Below are positions 43,357-52,094 of a stretch of 64,000 nucleotides of DNA, one piece after another. The position numbers were made by a program, and so were the translations under genes. Under the pieces are notes generated by a model. It ran no database searches. It saw nothing but the letters and a program-made list of their open reading frames with translations, and was not told the origin of the DNA. Each line of letters opens with the position of its first letter. Position 1 is the stretch's first letter. Source of the DNA: Leptonema sp964619535 (GTDB lineage Bacteria > Spirochaetota > Leptospiria > Leptospirales > Leptonemataceae); contig CAZUEX010000004.1 in assembly GCA_964619535.1 (NCBI GenBank), forward strand, positions 62,001 through 126,000. Reading direction: 5' to 3'.

Positions 43357-44907
43357 ATGAGCGGCAGAATTTACGAATGGAAGGATATTACCGAGGATGT
43401 GCAGGTCCAGACGGACGTCTGTATTATCGGCACGGGCTGTGGTGGAGCAACCCTGGCCGCTGAGCTGACGAGGCTTGGCGTGAACGTGGTTATGCTTGAG
43501 AAGGGAGGGTATTATCCGACCCATACCTTTGACAATCATGAATTGAATATGGCCGGTAAGATCAGTGCCGAACGCAATTTGCAGACAACGGCCGATGGTG
43601 CCATCAATCTTGTATACGGAAACAATGTAGGTGGGGCTTCGGTGCATTACTGGGCGGACAGCTACCGCACGCCTGTGGATCGCCTGGAGCTCTGGCAGAG
43701 CGAATACGGCATAGAGTATCATACAGAGAAGGATCTGAGTCCCGCATGGGATGAGCTTGATAAGCGGTTAAACGTCCATCCGGCTACGGATGAGTATCTC
43801 AATCCGATGAACCGGCTTGTAGAAAAGGGAGCAAGAAAGCTTGGATGGCACGGGCATCGCGTTCCACAGGCGAGAAAACACTGTCAGAAATCCGGGCATT
43901 GCATGCAGGGCTGTGCCTTTGCCGCGAAGCAATCGCAGCTTGTTACGCATATAGAAGACGTGGTGAAGCGCGGAGGTTCTATATATGCCGATGCCCGGGC
44001 CGACCGGCTATTGTTTGATGGAAACAAAATACGGTCGTTAATTGCAACGGTCATTCATCGGCCGAGCGGAAAGGACAGCTCTTTCAGAATAGAGGTCAGG
44101 GCCCGTGCCTTTGTTGTTGCAGCAGGTGGCTTTGGCAGCTCGACCTTTCTTTTGAAGAATGGGCTGAAAAAGAAGCTGCCCGTTCTTGGCGAATTCGTAG
44201 GCATCAATCCATCCCCTTTTGTGCATGCCCTGTATCCGCATGACGTGATTCAGTGGAGGAACATTCCAGCCGGTTTTGGCGTGGATCAGTTTCGTAAGGC
44301 CGTGTACGATGCAAAAGGAAACTACGTGGAAGGCGGTTATCTGCTCATGCCGAATCAGCTGCATCCGGGAACCCTTGCGGCAATGATACCGGGTGGAGGG
44401 CAGCAGCATCAGGAATGGATGAAGGCTCTTCCGCGCGTGGGGGGTACGATTGGCTGGATCGACGATGTGCGCACCGAGCTCGGGCGCATCGAGGTAGATG
44501 GTGACGTAAGAATGGTGCATTACAGCATTGGCAGGGTTTCGGGAATGATGATTCGTGACCTGTTGAAAAAACAGGTCCTGATCAACTTTGCTGCCGGTGC
44601 GGAAAAGGTCTTGATCCCGGACAATAGAGCAACACTGCTAACCTCGGCCGATCAGATCGACCTGATCGATAACATCAGTCTGAGGCCCGGAACACTGCTC
44701 ATGGCCGCTCCGCATCCATCCGGAGGCTGCCGCATGGGCAGGGACGCCAGGACATCGGTGGTAAACAGCGAACATCGAGTCCATGGATTCGATAACCTGT
44801 ATGTTGCCGATTCCAGCGTTTTCCCCACCGGGGCCTCGGTGGATCCAAGTTATACGATCATGGCATTCAGCTACGTGGCAGCAAAGGCAGTCTATGCCGG
44901 ACTGTAA
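43357..44907 (+). CDS. FAD-dependent GMC-family oxidoreductase
   Basis: This 516-residue flavoenzyme belongs to the glucose-methanol-choline/cholesterol oxidase type. The N-terminal FAD motif is 'DVCIIGTGCGGATLAAELTRLG', with the glutamate of 'VVMLEKGGYY' at the ribose. A Cys-rich stretch (residues 172-186, 'CQKSGHCMQGC') is common in the bacterial subgroup. The C-terminal 'HPSGGCRMG' and 'LYVADSSVFPTGASVDPSYTIMAFS' complete the FAD and active sites. The substrate is an alcohol, perhaps a sterol or long-chain compound, but cannot be told. A good site (AAAAGGAG) precedes the ATG. It is co-transcribed with the small partner and the TetR gene. Confidence 0.92.
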   Translation: MSGRIYEWKDITEDVQVQTDVCIIGTGCGGATLAAELTRLGVNVVMLEKGGYYPTHTFDNHELNMAGKISAERNLQTTADGAINLVYGNNVGGASVHYWADSYRTPVDRLELWQSEYGIEYHTEKDLSPAWDELDKRLNVHPATDEYLNPMNRLVEKGARKLGWHGHRVPQARKHCQKSGHCMQGCAFAAKQSQLVTHIEDVVKRGGSIYADARADRLLFDGNKIRSLIATVIHRPSGKDSSFRIEVRARAFVVAAGGFGSSTFLLKNGLKKKLPVLGEFVGINPSPFVHALYPHDVIQWRNIPAGFGVDQFRKAVYDAKGNYVEGGYLLMPNQLHPGTLAAMIPGGGQQHQEWMKALPRVGGTIGWIDDVRTELGRIEVDGDVRMVHYSIGRVSGMMIRDLLKKQVLINFAAGAEKVLIPDNRATLLTSADQIDLIDNISLRPGTLLMAAPHPSGGCRMGRDARTSVVNSEHRVHGFDNLYVADSSVFPTGASVDPSYTIMAFSYVAAKAVYAGL

Positions 44908-44942
44908 GGCTTCAGGCCCTGACTGCACAAATGGAGGAGTTC

Positions 44943-45539
44943 ATGACGAGATCGATTCAGAAACGTCGGAATGGCAGGGAAACAAAGACACGCCTCCTTG
45001 ACGAATGCATTCGCCTGATTGCAGAGCAGGGCCTGTCTGGCTTTACACTCGATGAGCTTGCAAAGCGGGTCGGTGTGGCCAAAACCAGTATTCTCTGGCA
45101 TTTTGGAAGCAAAGAGGATCTTGTGCTTGAGGCCGTCACCGTCCTCTTTGATGACTTTGAGGCCAGGCTGAAGGCATCGGGTCTTATGGCGCTGTCAACC
45201 GAGGAGCTGCTGCCCGAGCTCTTGAAGAGGGTGTCGGATTGGTTTGAGGAAGCGCCACAGATCAATGCCATCTTCTTTCAGCTCCTTTTTCAGAAAGGCG
45301 TGCACCCTGACATTACCCTGCGCCTGCAAGAGATGTATGCTGGCTTTCGGCAGCGGTTGAAAAATGCCCTGTATAACGCCTCGCTCGATGAAGAAGAAAA
45401 CGAATGCCTGGCCATTGCTGTGCTGGCGTTGATCGATGGGGTTTTTGTACAGTTTTATCTCGATCCCGAGGCTGTTAGCATGAAGAAAACCTTCTCCGTT
45501 CTAACAGGCCTGCACGGCAGGGGCCTTCTAAGGCCCTGA
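44943..45539 (+). CDS. TetR-family regulator of the GMC oxidoreductase operon
   Basis: A 198-residue protein from the ATG at 44943, which follows GGAGGAG; an ATG at 44931 overlaps that site and was rejected. The TetR helix-turn-helix is 'GFTLDELAKRVGVAKTSILWHFGSKEDLV' (about residues 31-59). The ligand domain is all-helical. Its position at the end of the operon and the palindrome over the promoter suggest that it represses the operon and itself until the substrate or a related lipid is present. Confidence 0.88.
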   Translation: MTRSIQKRRNGRETKTRLLDECIRLIAEQGLSGFTLDELAKRVGVAKTSILWHFGSKEDLVLEAVTVLFDDFEARLKASGLMALSTEELLPELLKRVSDWFEEAPQINAIFFQLLFQKGVHPDITLRLQEMYAGFRQRLKNALYNASLDEEENECLAIAVLALIDGVFVQFYLDPEAVSMKKTFSVLTGLHGRGLLRP

Positions 45540-45558
45540 TCCGGAGCATCTAAAGGGC

Positions 45559-46692
45559 CTACAGTCGTAAGACAACGATTCGGCCTGTGTTCGGGGCTTC
45601 AGCCGGATTCACCGGTATGGGCCGGCCGTTCAGGTATTGCATTGCCTGGCCATCTGCTGTCAGGTCCCAGATCCTGCCGCGAAAGAAAACGTTTATACCT
45701 GCACGGGCCCGGGTCTTTTTCAGCCTGCTGTTCATGGCATACCTGTGCCATGCCTCTTTTTCTGAAATGCCTTCGATGTCCGAAGGATCGACGTCAGCAG
45801 GGTTTGCATAGCCATTGTAGCCTTTCCATCGGGCATTCCAGGCATCGGCCGGTGAGACCATGGACGGTACGGCAAGCAATTCTGCTCCTGTCTGGTTGAA
45901 GCGATCGTAGGATTGCGGGAACCACGAATCGGCACAGATCATCGTGTACAGCGGCCCGATCGGAGTTTCAACTGCCATGTTGGATTTCAGGCTGGCCTCC
46001 TGCAGGAAGGCCTTTTCATCGATGATGGGAAAGGTTTTCCTGGTGATGCGATGGTCGACGCTGCCATCCGGTCGAAATACGAAGCTTGCGTTTTCCAGGG
46101 GGCCATCTGTGATTATAATCTGACCGTTCTCTACTTCGGGATGTGGAAGTACGATCGAACCGGCGACGATAAACACCTGATACTGCCTGGCAAGACGACG
46201 AAACGTATTCTGATAATGTGTGGCCATCGAAGCAGCCTTCATGCGGAACAGCGTTTCTTTCAGCCTGTCTTCTGCGTAGGATGTGTCGAACAGATAGTGC
46301 TTGAGAAAGCGGCCCAGATTGTGCAAAACGAGGTTCTGCATGGCTGCATCGATCGTTTCTGCCTCGAATACAGATCGGTGTTCTGCCGTTGCCACCAGCC
46401 AGGTGCCTGTATGTTCGGGTAGAACGACGATGGAGCGCCCCGGGGGCAGCACCGCTTTCTTTCGCGCGAAGTGGAAGTAGGGGTTCAGCGTCTGATAGAA
46501 GTTCTCTTCGGTGGCATAGCTGGCCGTGGACAGGATCGGCTCCATGCCGACGAACGTTGCGCCGCCCTGTCCTGCTATCTGAAGGTCAATGTCCGGCTCC
46601 CCAGGAGCGGGATATAACGAAGCTGTCTCTTCTGTACATTGCAGTGTGCCGGCAAAGGCGAGCCAGAGCAGAATGGGAGCCCGCTTAAGCAT
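45559..46692 (-). CDS. Nitrilase/carbon-nitrogen hydrolase-like lipoprotein
   Basis: A 377-residue protein from the ATG at 46692, which starts a lipoprotein signal (lipobox GTLQC, Cys19). The mature part has the three CN-hydrolase active-site positions in order: Glu93 in 'VVLPEHTG', Lys219 in 'RITRKTFP' and Cys253 in 'MICADSWFP'. Members of this superfamily hydrolyse amides or nitriles or transfer acyl groups. Apart from Lnt, which is an integral membrane acyltransferase, most are cytoplasmic, so a lipid-anchored form is notable. The substrate is unknown. It is divergent from dut. Confidence 0.82.
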   Translation of the reverse strand: MLKRAPILLWLAFAGTLQCTEETASLYPAPGEPDIDLQIAGQGGATFVGMEPILSTASYATEENFYQTLNPYFHFARKKAVLPPGRSIVVLPEHTGTWLVATAEHRSVFEAETIDAAMQNLVLHNLGRFLKHYLFDTSYAEDRLKETLFRMKAASMATHYQNTFRRLARQYQVFIVAGSIVLPHPEVENGQIIITDGPLENASFVFRPDGSVDHRITRKTFPIIDEKAFLQEASLKSNMAVETPIGPLYTMICADSWFPQSYDRFNQTGAELLAVPSMVSPADAWNARWKGYNGYANPADVDPSDIEGISEKEAWHRYAMNSRLKKTRARAGINVFFRGRIWDLTADGQAMQYLNGRPIPVNPAEAPNTGRIVVLRL

Positions 46693-46798
46693 AGACCAGA
46701 TATATACCCGAGCATCTTTTCCGGCAAGAAGAAAAAGGCTTCCTGTCAAATCTCTGGCCTCGTGCGAGGGGCCTTGAAAAACGGCCCGGGGAGTCATT

Positions 46799-47254
46799 AT
46801 GAGCGAAGTGCGCGTAAAAATCCATGCCATGCGAGGAGCACGGCTGCCCGAGAAGGCTTCGGAGGGAGCGGCAGGCTACGATGTCCGTGCCCTGCTGCCG
46901 GCTGATACGGAGATCGTGCTGGAGCCGGGCGATCGCTTTGCTGTTCCCACAGGGCTTTATTTTGCCATACCGAGGGGCTACTTTATTACGGTGCGGCCGC
47001 GATCGGGCCTTGCCATCCGGGACGGGCTGACACTTGTGAATTCCCCGGGCACCATTGACAGCGATTACCGCGGGGAGTTGAAGATCCTCATGATCAATCT
47101 GGGCCAGAAGGCCGTGACGATTCGGTCGCAGGATCGTATTGCCCAGCTGCTTCTGGAGCGTGAGATCCCCCTGCAATGGGATGAAGCACCACTGGAGGAT
47201 CTCGATCCCACACAGCGAGGAAGCGGAGGATTCGGTTCTACCGGCCTGGCCTGA
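46799..47254 (+). CDS. dut: dUTP diphosphatase
   Basis: This 151-residue homotrimeric enzyme splits dUTP to dUMP and keeps uracil out of DNA. The five family motifs are present: 'AAGYDVRA', 'RPRSGLAIRDG', 'GTIDSDYRGEL', 'QDRIAQLLL' and the C-terminal P-loop-like 'RGSGGFGSTG'. The ATG has GGGGAG upstream. It lies 42 bp before ftsK and probably begins the long plus-strand run to pcrA. Confidence 0.97.
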   Translation: MSEVRVKIHAMRGARLPEKASEGAAGYDVRALLPADTEIVLEPGDRFAVPTGLYFAIPRGYFITVRPRSGLAIRDGLTLVNSPGTIDSDYRGELKILMINLGQKAVTIRSQDRIAQLLLEREIPLQWDEAPLEDLDPTQRGSGGFGSTGLA

Positions 47255-47296
47255 AAATCGCTGAAAAGATCCTGAGATCTGCCGATACAGGAGGGG

Positions 47297-50287
47297 ATGG
47301 ATTCTGCCCCGCCTCCTCCTGTACCACCTACGGCAGGGGCTCGCATAGCCGCTGCCCTGCATGCCCGTACGAAGGCCATTCTCGATGAACTGGCCGTGTC
47401 AAGGCGTGCTCGTAACGTCACGGGATTCATCTTTATCATTGCCGGTCTGCTTTCCAGTGTGGCGGCTGCAACCATTGACGGAGAGGCTGCCGATCTAACA
47501 GGCCGGTTCGGCATCTGGTCTGCCCATCTGCTCTTTGCCCTGTTTGGCAAGGCTGCCTATCTGTTTGGCCCCGCTTTAATCTGGAGCGGCCTTCGCGGCA
47601 TTGCCCGCGATGACTGGCAGGCCTATCTTTCGGGTGTGATCGGTAACCTGGCGTTGTTGTGGAGCCTGGCCGTCTTCTTTTACTTAACAGGCAGGGCAGA
47701 TGCGGGTATTGCAGGAGAACAGTTCGGTCTGTTGCTTGAATTCTTCACCGGTCGGACGGGGGCCTACACCATCAACAGCCTGCTGATGTTTACCGGCCTG
47801 TTGCTTCTGCTTCAGATTCCTTTTGATCGGGTAAAGGAGCGGGTGATCGACGTACTGGAGGGACGTCCCTCGGCTGAATCCGGTTCTGCCGCGTGGCTGA
47901 AGCGCATCATGGCCATCCTTCCTCTGCTGCCCATGGCCTACGGCATCTACCGCCAGTTCCGGAAGCCGCGAAAGACGCAGCAGGAAGAACAGGAGCCGGC
48001 AAACACATCGAAAGAAGAAGCGGCGGAAACCATACAAGAAGAGAAAGAAGCATCGGGAGGTACAGCTGTGTTACATCGATTTCGTTCGAAGGATCGTCCG
48101 CCGTGGATTCAGAAGGTAGTTGTCGATGACGAAGGCCTTTCGGACCTCCAGGAGATTACCGATGCGGCCCTCAGCGAGGCGGAGACGTCGGGAAGCGAGT
48201 CTTTCGAACCGCTTCCATCCCCGGAACCGGAAATCGATGGCCCCGATGCTTCGACCAATACCGATACAGCGGGAAACCGATGGAGGCCTGGCTATGGCTT
48301 CGATTCAACAGAAGAAGAGTACCACCCTTTTCCCGACGATGACCGCAGGCATGAGGGAAGCCTTGTCATCGAAGAGGACCGCTTTCCTGTTACTGCCAGC
48401 AGAACGGAAAGGCCCGTCAGGCGTTCCACAAGCCGGATCATCTACGATCCGGTGAAAAACCGCTATCTGTTTCGCCAGGGGCCAGAAGAGCAGCACAGCC
48501 GCCAGGGCCTGGAATTGCTGGATCGCATGGAGGTGGATCTGCCGCATCACTGGCAGGAGATGTCCTCTGTGCCTGAAAGGGAAGCCTTTGAAGAACGGGC
48601 TGAGGCCCAATCGGTGGTGTCCGAAGCACCGGTGGAAAAGGTGGTCATGCATACCGACGACTACGCACCGGATGACAGGGCCGAAGAACAGCAAATCGAA
48701 GAAAGCGAAGCGGTAACGGCCTTCGCGGCTGAAGACGAACAGGCAGAAGCAGAGGAAGGGCAGGAAGAGCAAGAAGAGACTGCTCCGTTAACCGCACGGC
48801 CACAGGAGCCTGCCCCCGGACCAACACAGCAACTTCTTCCGAATATTAACATGCCCCCCGTGGTATTATCAGAGAATCGGTTCTCGCGGTATCGTCTGTC
48901 CCGTCGCATTGTAAAGCAGAGTCCCAGGGTGGAAGCAGAGGATCCGGAAGCAGAGATTCGCGAAAACTGGCAGCGGCTTGAGAAGGTGCTCAGCGACTAC
49001 GGGGTGCAGGCGAAGGTCGTCGGTGCGATTCGCGGTCCGATGATTACGATGTATGAGGTCTTGCCCGAGCCAGGGGTGCGCGTCAATCGCATCCTTGGGA
49101 TTCAGGACGAAATTCGCATGCACCTTGCAGCGCTATCGGTTCGCATTCTTGCTCCTATTCCAGGTAAATCGACCATTGGCATTGAGCTTCCCAATCGCAT
49201 CCGACAGTATGTTTCGATGGGGGATTTGGCCAACGGTGATCCCGAGTTTTCTTCGGGAAAACGGGAGTTATCCATTGCCCTTGGAAAGGACATCACCGGA
49301 ACGAACCGATACCTGGACCTGGCGAAACTGCCGCACCTGCTGATTGCGGGTGCCACGGGGTCGGGCAAGTCCGTATTCATGAATTCTGTGATCGGCTCCC
49401 TGCTTTTTAATCATTCGCCCGATGAAGTGCGTTTCCTGATGATCGATCCGAAGATGGTGGAGCTGAAACTCTTTGAAGGCATTCCCCACCTTCTGCATCC
49501 TGTGATTACCGATATTCGCCTGGCGGATCGAGCCCTGAGCTGGGCCGTGCAGGAAATGGAGGCGCGGTATCAGCTCCTGTCCGGTGTTAAATGTCGCGAC
49601 ATCCGCTCCTACAATGACCGTATCAAGGCCGGAACGCTTTCAGGGAAGCTGATGCCCTATATTGTGATCCTGATCGATGAGCTGTCCGATCTGATGATGG
49701 TGGCAGCCAAAGAGGTGGAGGACTCGATCATTCGTCTGACCCAGAAGGCCCGTGCCGTTGGCATTCACGTCATTATGGCCACGCAGCGTCCTTCGGTCGA
49801 TGTGATTACGGCCCTGATCAAGGCCAACTGTCCGGCACGGATCTCCTTTCAGGTGGCCCAGCGCACGGACTCACGGGTCATCCTCGACACCAACGGTGCG
49901 GAGGCGCTGCTTGGCCGGGGCGACATGCTCTACAAATCCCCAACGGCTGCCGATCCGGCACGCATCCAGTCCCCGATGATCTCTGATACGGAGATCGAGC
50001 AGCTGGTGGCCGAGGCCAGTCGGTTCGGGCAGCCTCGCTTTATCGAGCTTCCCGGCAAGGAAAGCGATGATGGCATCGATACGGCTGCCGTGGACGTCGA
50101 TCAGGCCCTGCTCGATGCCGCCTGGGAGATCATCCAGGAGTCCGGAAAGACATCGACCTCCTACGTGCAAAGGCGACTGCGCATCGGCTACAACAGGGCG
50201 GCCACGATCGTGGAAAAACTGGAGCAGCTGGGCTATCTGGGACCGGCCATCGGGAACAGGCCCAGAGAGATTTTGAAAAGACATTGA
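47297..50287 (+). CDS. ftsK: DNA translocase FtsK/SpoIIIE family
   Basis: This 996-residue septal DNA pump clears and sorts chromosome ends during division. About four membrane segments lie in residues 45-220. A long acidic, Glu/Gln-rich linker (about residues 225-510) has no fixed sequence. The alpha domain ends near 640. The RecA-like motor has Walker A 'GATGSGKSVFMN' and Walker B 'VILIDELSDLMM'. The C-terminal gamma winged helix ('SYVQRRLRIGYNRAATIVEKLEQLG') reads polar KOPS-type sites. The order and length are normal. Confidence 0.95.
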   Translation: MDSAPPPPVPPTAGARIAAALHARTKAILDELAVSRRARNVTGFIFIIAGLLSSVAAATIDGEAADLTGRFGIWSAHLLFALFGKAAYLFGPALIWSGLRGIARDDWQAYLSGVIGNLALLWSLAVFFYLTGRADAGIAGEQFGLLLEFFTGRTGAYTINSLLMFTGLLLLLQIPFDRVKERVIDVLEGRPSAESGSAAWLKRIMAILPLLPMAYGIYRQFRKPRKTQQEEQEPANTSKEEAAETIQEEKEASGGTAVLHRFRSKDRPPWIQKVVVDDEGLSDLQEITDAALSEAETSGSESFEPLPSPEPEIDGPDASTNTDTAGNRWRPGYGFDSTEEEYHPFPDDDRRHEGSLVIEEDRFPVTASRTERPVRRSTSRIIYDPVKNRYLFRQGPEEQHSRQGLELLDRMEVDLPHHWQEMSSVPEREAFEERAEAQSVVSEAPVEKVVMHTDDYAPDDRAEEQQIEESEAVTAFAAEDEQAEAEEGQEEQEETAPLTARPQEPAPGPTQQLLPNINMPPVVLSENRFSRYRLSRRIVKQSPRVEAEDPEAEIRENWQRLEKVLSDYGVQAKVVGAIRGPMITMYEVLPEPGVRVNRILGIQDEIRMHLAALSVRILAPIPGKSTIGIELPNRIRQYVSMGDLANGDPEFSSGKRELSIALGKDITGTNRYLDLAKLPHLLIAGATGSGKSVFMNSVIGSLLFNHSPDEVRFLMIDPKMVELKLFEGIPHLLHPVITDIRLADRALSWAVQEMEARYQLLSGVKCRDIRSYNDRIKAGTLSGKLMPYIVILIDELSDLMMVAAKEVEDSIIRLTQKARAVGIHVIMATQRPSVDVITALIKANCPARISFQVAQRTDSRVILDTNGAEALLGRGDMLYKSPTAADPARIQSPMISDTEIEQLVAEASRFGQPRFIELPGKESDDGIDTAAVDVDQALLDAAWEIIQESGKTSTSYVQRRLRIGYNRAATIVEKLEQLGYLGPAIGNRPREILKRH

Positions 50288-50317
50288 CCGTCATACGAGA
50301 TCCGAAAACGGTGAGGC

Positions 50318-51019
50318 GTGAGCTCACGACTTCGAATCCCGGTTCTGGCCGGATTGCTGTTCCTGTTTCCGGTGGTCCTTGTGGACGCCAATCCACCCCA
50401 CAACTGGCATTCCCATGCCGATGTGGTACGCAAGGTAACATCGGTTTACAGAAAGCTGAAATCCTACAGGGCTGAATTTGTCATTCAGACCCCGAAAAAA
50501 ACGATGAGGGGAACGGCATCGTATCTGAAACCGGGCAAGGTCCGTTTCGATTTTTCCAGCCCCGCAGGCGATATGCTGCTTTCGGATGGCAAGGTCCTGT
50601 GGATCGTGATCTCCCGCCTGAACGTCATCGGACGCCAGGACCTGGCACTGGATACTCGAGATGAAAACGGGAACAGGATCTTTGCTGTGATGCCGGGTGC
50701 CGGTGTGGATCGTCTTTTTCGCAAATATCATTATCGTTTTGCCGGGTTAGAACAGCCGCGCAAGCTTGACGGAAAGGAATACTTTGTGCTTGAACTGGAA
50801 CAGAAAGAAAAGATTGGCGGTTATACACACATGACGCTGTATATCAACTCGCAAAGTTACCTTATCGAAAAAGCCGAAGCTGTGGACAGCCTTGACGGTA
50901 AAACGATGATACAGTTTCGCAATATCCGGCCCGACGTGGCTCTGGATGGAAAGCTCTTTCAATACCGTCCCCCTGATACGCGGCCCATTGTGTATAACCC
51001 GCTTGTATCCGAGGAGTAA
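50318..51019 (+). CDS. lolA: LolA-like outer-membrane lipoprotein carrier protein
   Basis: This 233-residue protein has a signal peptide (residues 1-24) and a LolA-type half-barrel: 'VYRKLKSYRAEFVIQT', 'GTASYLKPGKVRFDFSSP', 'LSDGKVLWIV' and 'MTLYINSQSYLIEKAE'. LolA carries lipoproteins across the periplasm to the outer membrane, consistent with the several lipoproteins encoded nearby. It starts at GTG 50318, 30 bp after ftsK. It lacks the membrane anchor of LolB-like proteins. Confidence 0.85.
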   Translation: MSSRLRIPVLAGLLFLFPVVLVDANPPHNWHSHADVVRKVTSVYRKLKSYRAEFVIQTPKKTMRGTASYLKPGKVRFDFSSPAGDMLLSDGKVLWIVISRLNVIGRQDLALDTRDENGNRIFAVMPGAGVDRLFRKYHYRFAGLEQPRKLDGKEYFVLELEQKEKIGGYTHMTLYINSQSYLIEKAEAVDSLDGKTMIQFRNIRPDVALDGKLFQYRPPDTRPIVYNPLVSEE

Positions 51020-51020
51020 C

Positions 51021-52094
51021 ATGGTAGGTGGACAGATTGGTGATATTCTGAAAGAGGCCCGCCAGGCTAAAGGGTATTCGATTCGCGACGTCTCTGAAGA
51101 AATTCATATCATGGCCCGTTATATCGAGGCTCTGGAGCGCGATGACTATAGCGTATTCCCTGGAGAAACATATACAACGGGCTTTCTGACGCGGTATGCA
51201 GAGTTTCTGGGCCTGAATGCAGAACAGCTCCTGCAGCAATATCGGGGCGTGAAGCTGGAATACAGCGAAACGCCATTAAAAGAACTGACCGACGTAACGC
51301 GTCCTGGATTCTTTTCGGGGCTGAACATTGATGTGGGGCTTTTGCAGAAGGGAGCCCTTGTCCTTGCCGGCCTCATTGTTGTCGTGGCCCTCGTTTATGC
51401 CTTACTCGACAGTACGCTGTTCGACAGAACCGAGGCCCCGCATGCCCTTGCCTGCGGTGACCGACCGGGTGAGCGCATTGCTGCTACTGCAGGCATCGAC
51501 ACGGTTACAGTGCTTGATCCCGATCGCTCGATTGTTCTGGAAACGGAATCGGGCGACCTGAAGGTATGTATGATGTCTATCGATCGCAATCGCGGCGATC
51601 GGCCTCTTGCCTCTATGGCATTTCTTTATAAAGGTAAGTCCTTTGATGTCGTTAGCGGTGAAGGCGAAAGTGTTCCGTTGCAGACGAATATCCCCAATCT
51701 GGGGGAGCTTGAAAACCCGCTTGTTCTGACCGTCCGTGAGATCGGCGATGTATCGATAAAGTTGCAGATCAAGAATGAGTCGGCGGTGACCTCGACAAAA
51801 CCGATTCGCGTCGTTCTTGAAATCATTCAGGACTCCTATCTGGAGTGGACTGCTGACGGTAAAACCCTTACGGCCGGGTACCTGACGCCCGGTGAAAAGC
51901 GCACGCTTGAGGCCGACAGCCGCCTTGAGGTGAAGATCGGAAACGGAGGGGGCGTACGCATCTATCGCGAGGGTAAGCCTCCGCGATTGGCCGGCCCGCC
52001 GGCAAAGATCGTCAAACTGACGCTCAGCAAAACGCCGAACCCTCTTGATCCGACCCGCTTTGAGATTCAGGAGGAGCTGACGGTGGCCCGATGA
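51021..52094 (+). CDS. rodZ: RodZ-like helix-turn-helix membrane protein
   Basis: A 357-residue protein from the ATG at 51021, which has GAGGAG upstream. Residues 5-70 are a RodZ-type helix-turn-helix ('GDILKEARQAKGYSIRDVSEEIHI'). One transmembrane helix follows ('GALVLAGLIVVVALVYALL', about 112-130). The periplasmic part ends with a DUF4115-like domain ('LEIIQDSYLEWTADGKTLTAGYL'). RodZ links MreB filaments to the cell-wall machine and sets rod shape. The spacer between the helix and DUF4115, about 120 residues of beta-rich sequence, is longer than I would expect. Confidence 0.85.
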   Translation: MVGGQIGDILKEARQAKGYSIRDVSEEIHIMARYIEALERDDYSVFPGETYTTGFLTRYAEFLGLNAEQLLQQYRGVKLEYSETPLKELTDVTRPGFFSGLNIDVGLLQKGALVLAGLIVVVALVYALLDSTLFDRTEAPHALACGDRPGERIAATAGIDTVTVLDPDRSIVLETESGDLKVCMMSIDRNRGDRPLASMAFLYKGKSFDVVSGEGESVPLQTNIPNLGELENPLVLTVREIGDVSIKLQIKNESAVTSTKPIRVVLEIIQDSYLEWTADGKTLTAGYLTPGEKRTLEADSRLEVKIGNGGGVRIYREGKPPRLAGPPAKIVKLTLSKTPNPLDPTRFEIQEELTVAR

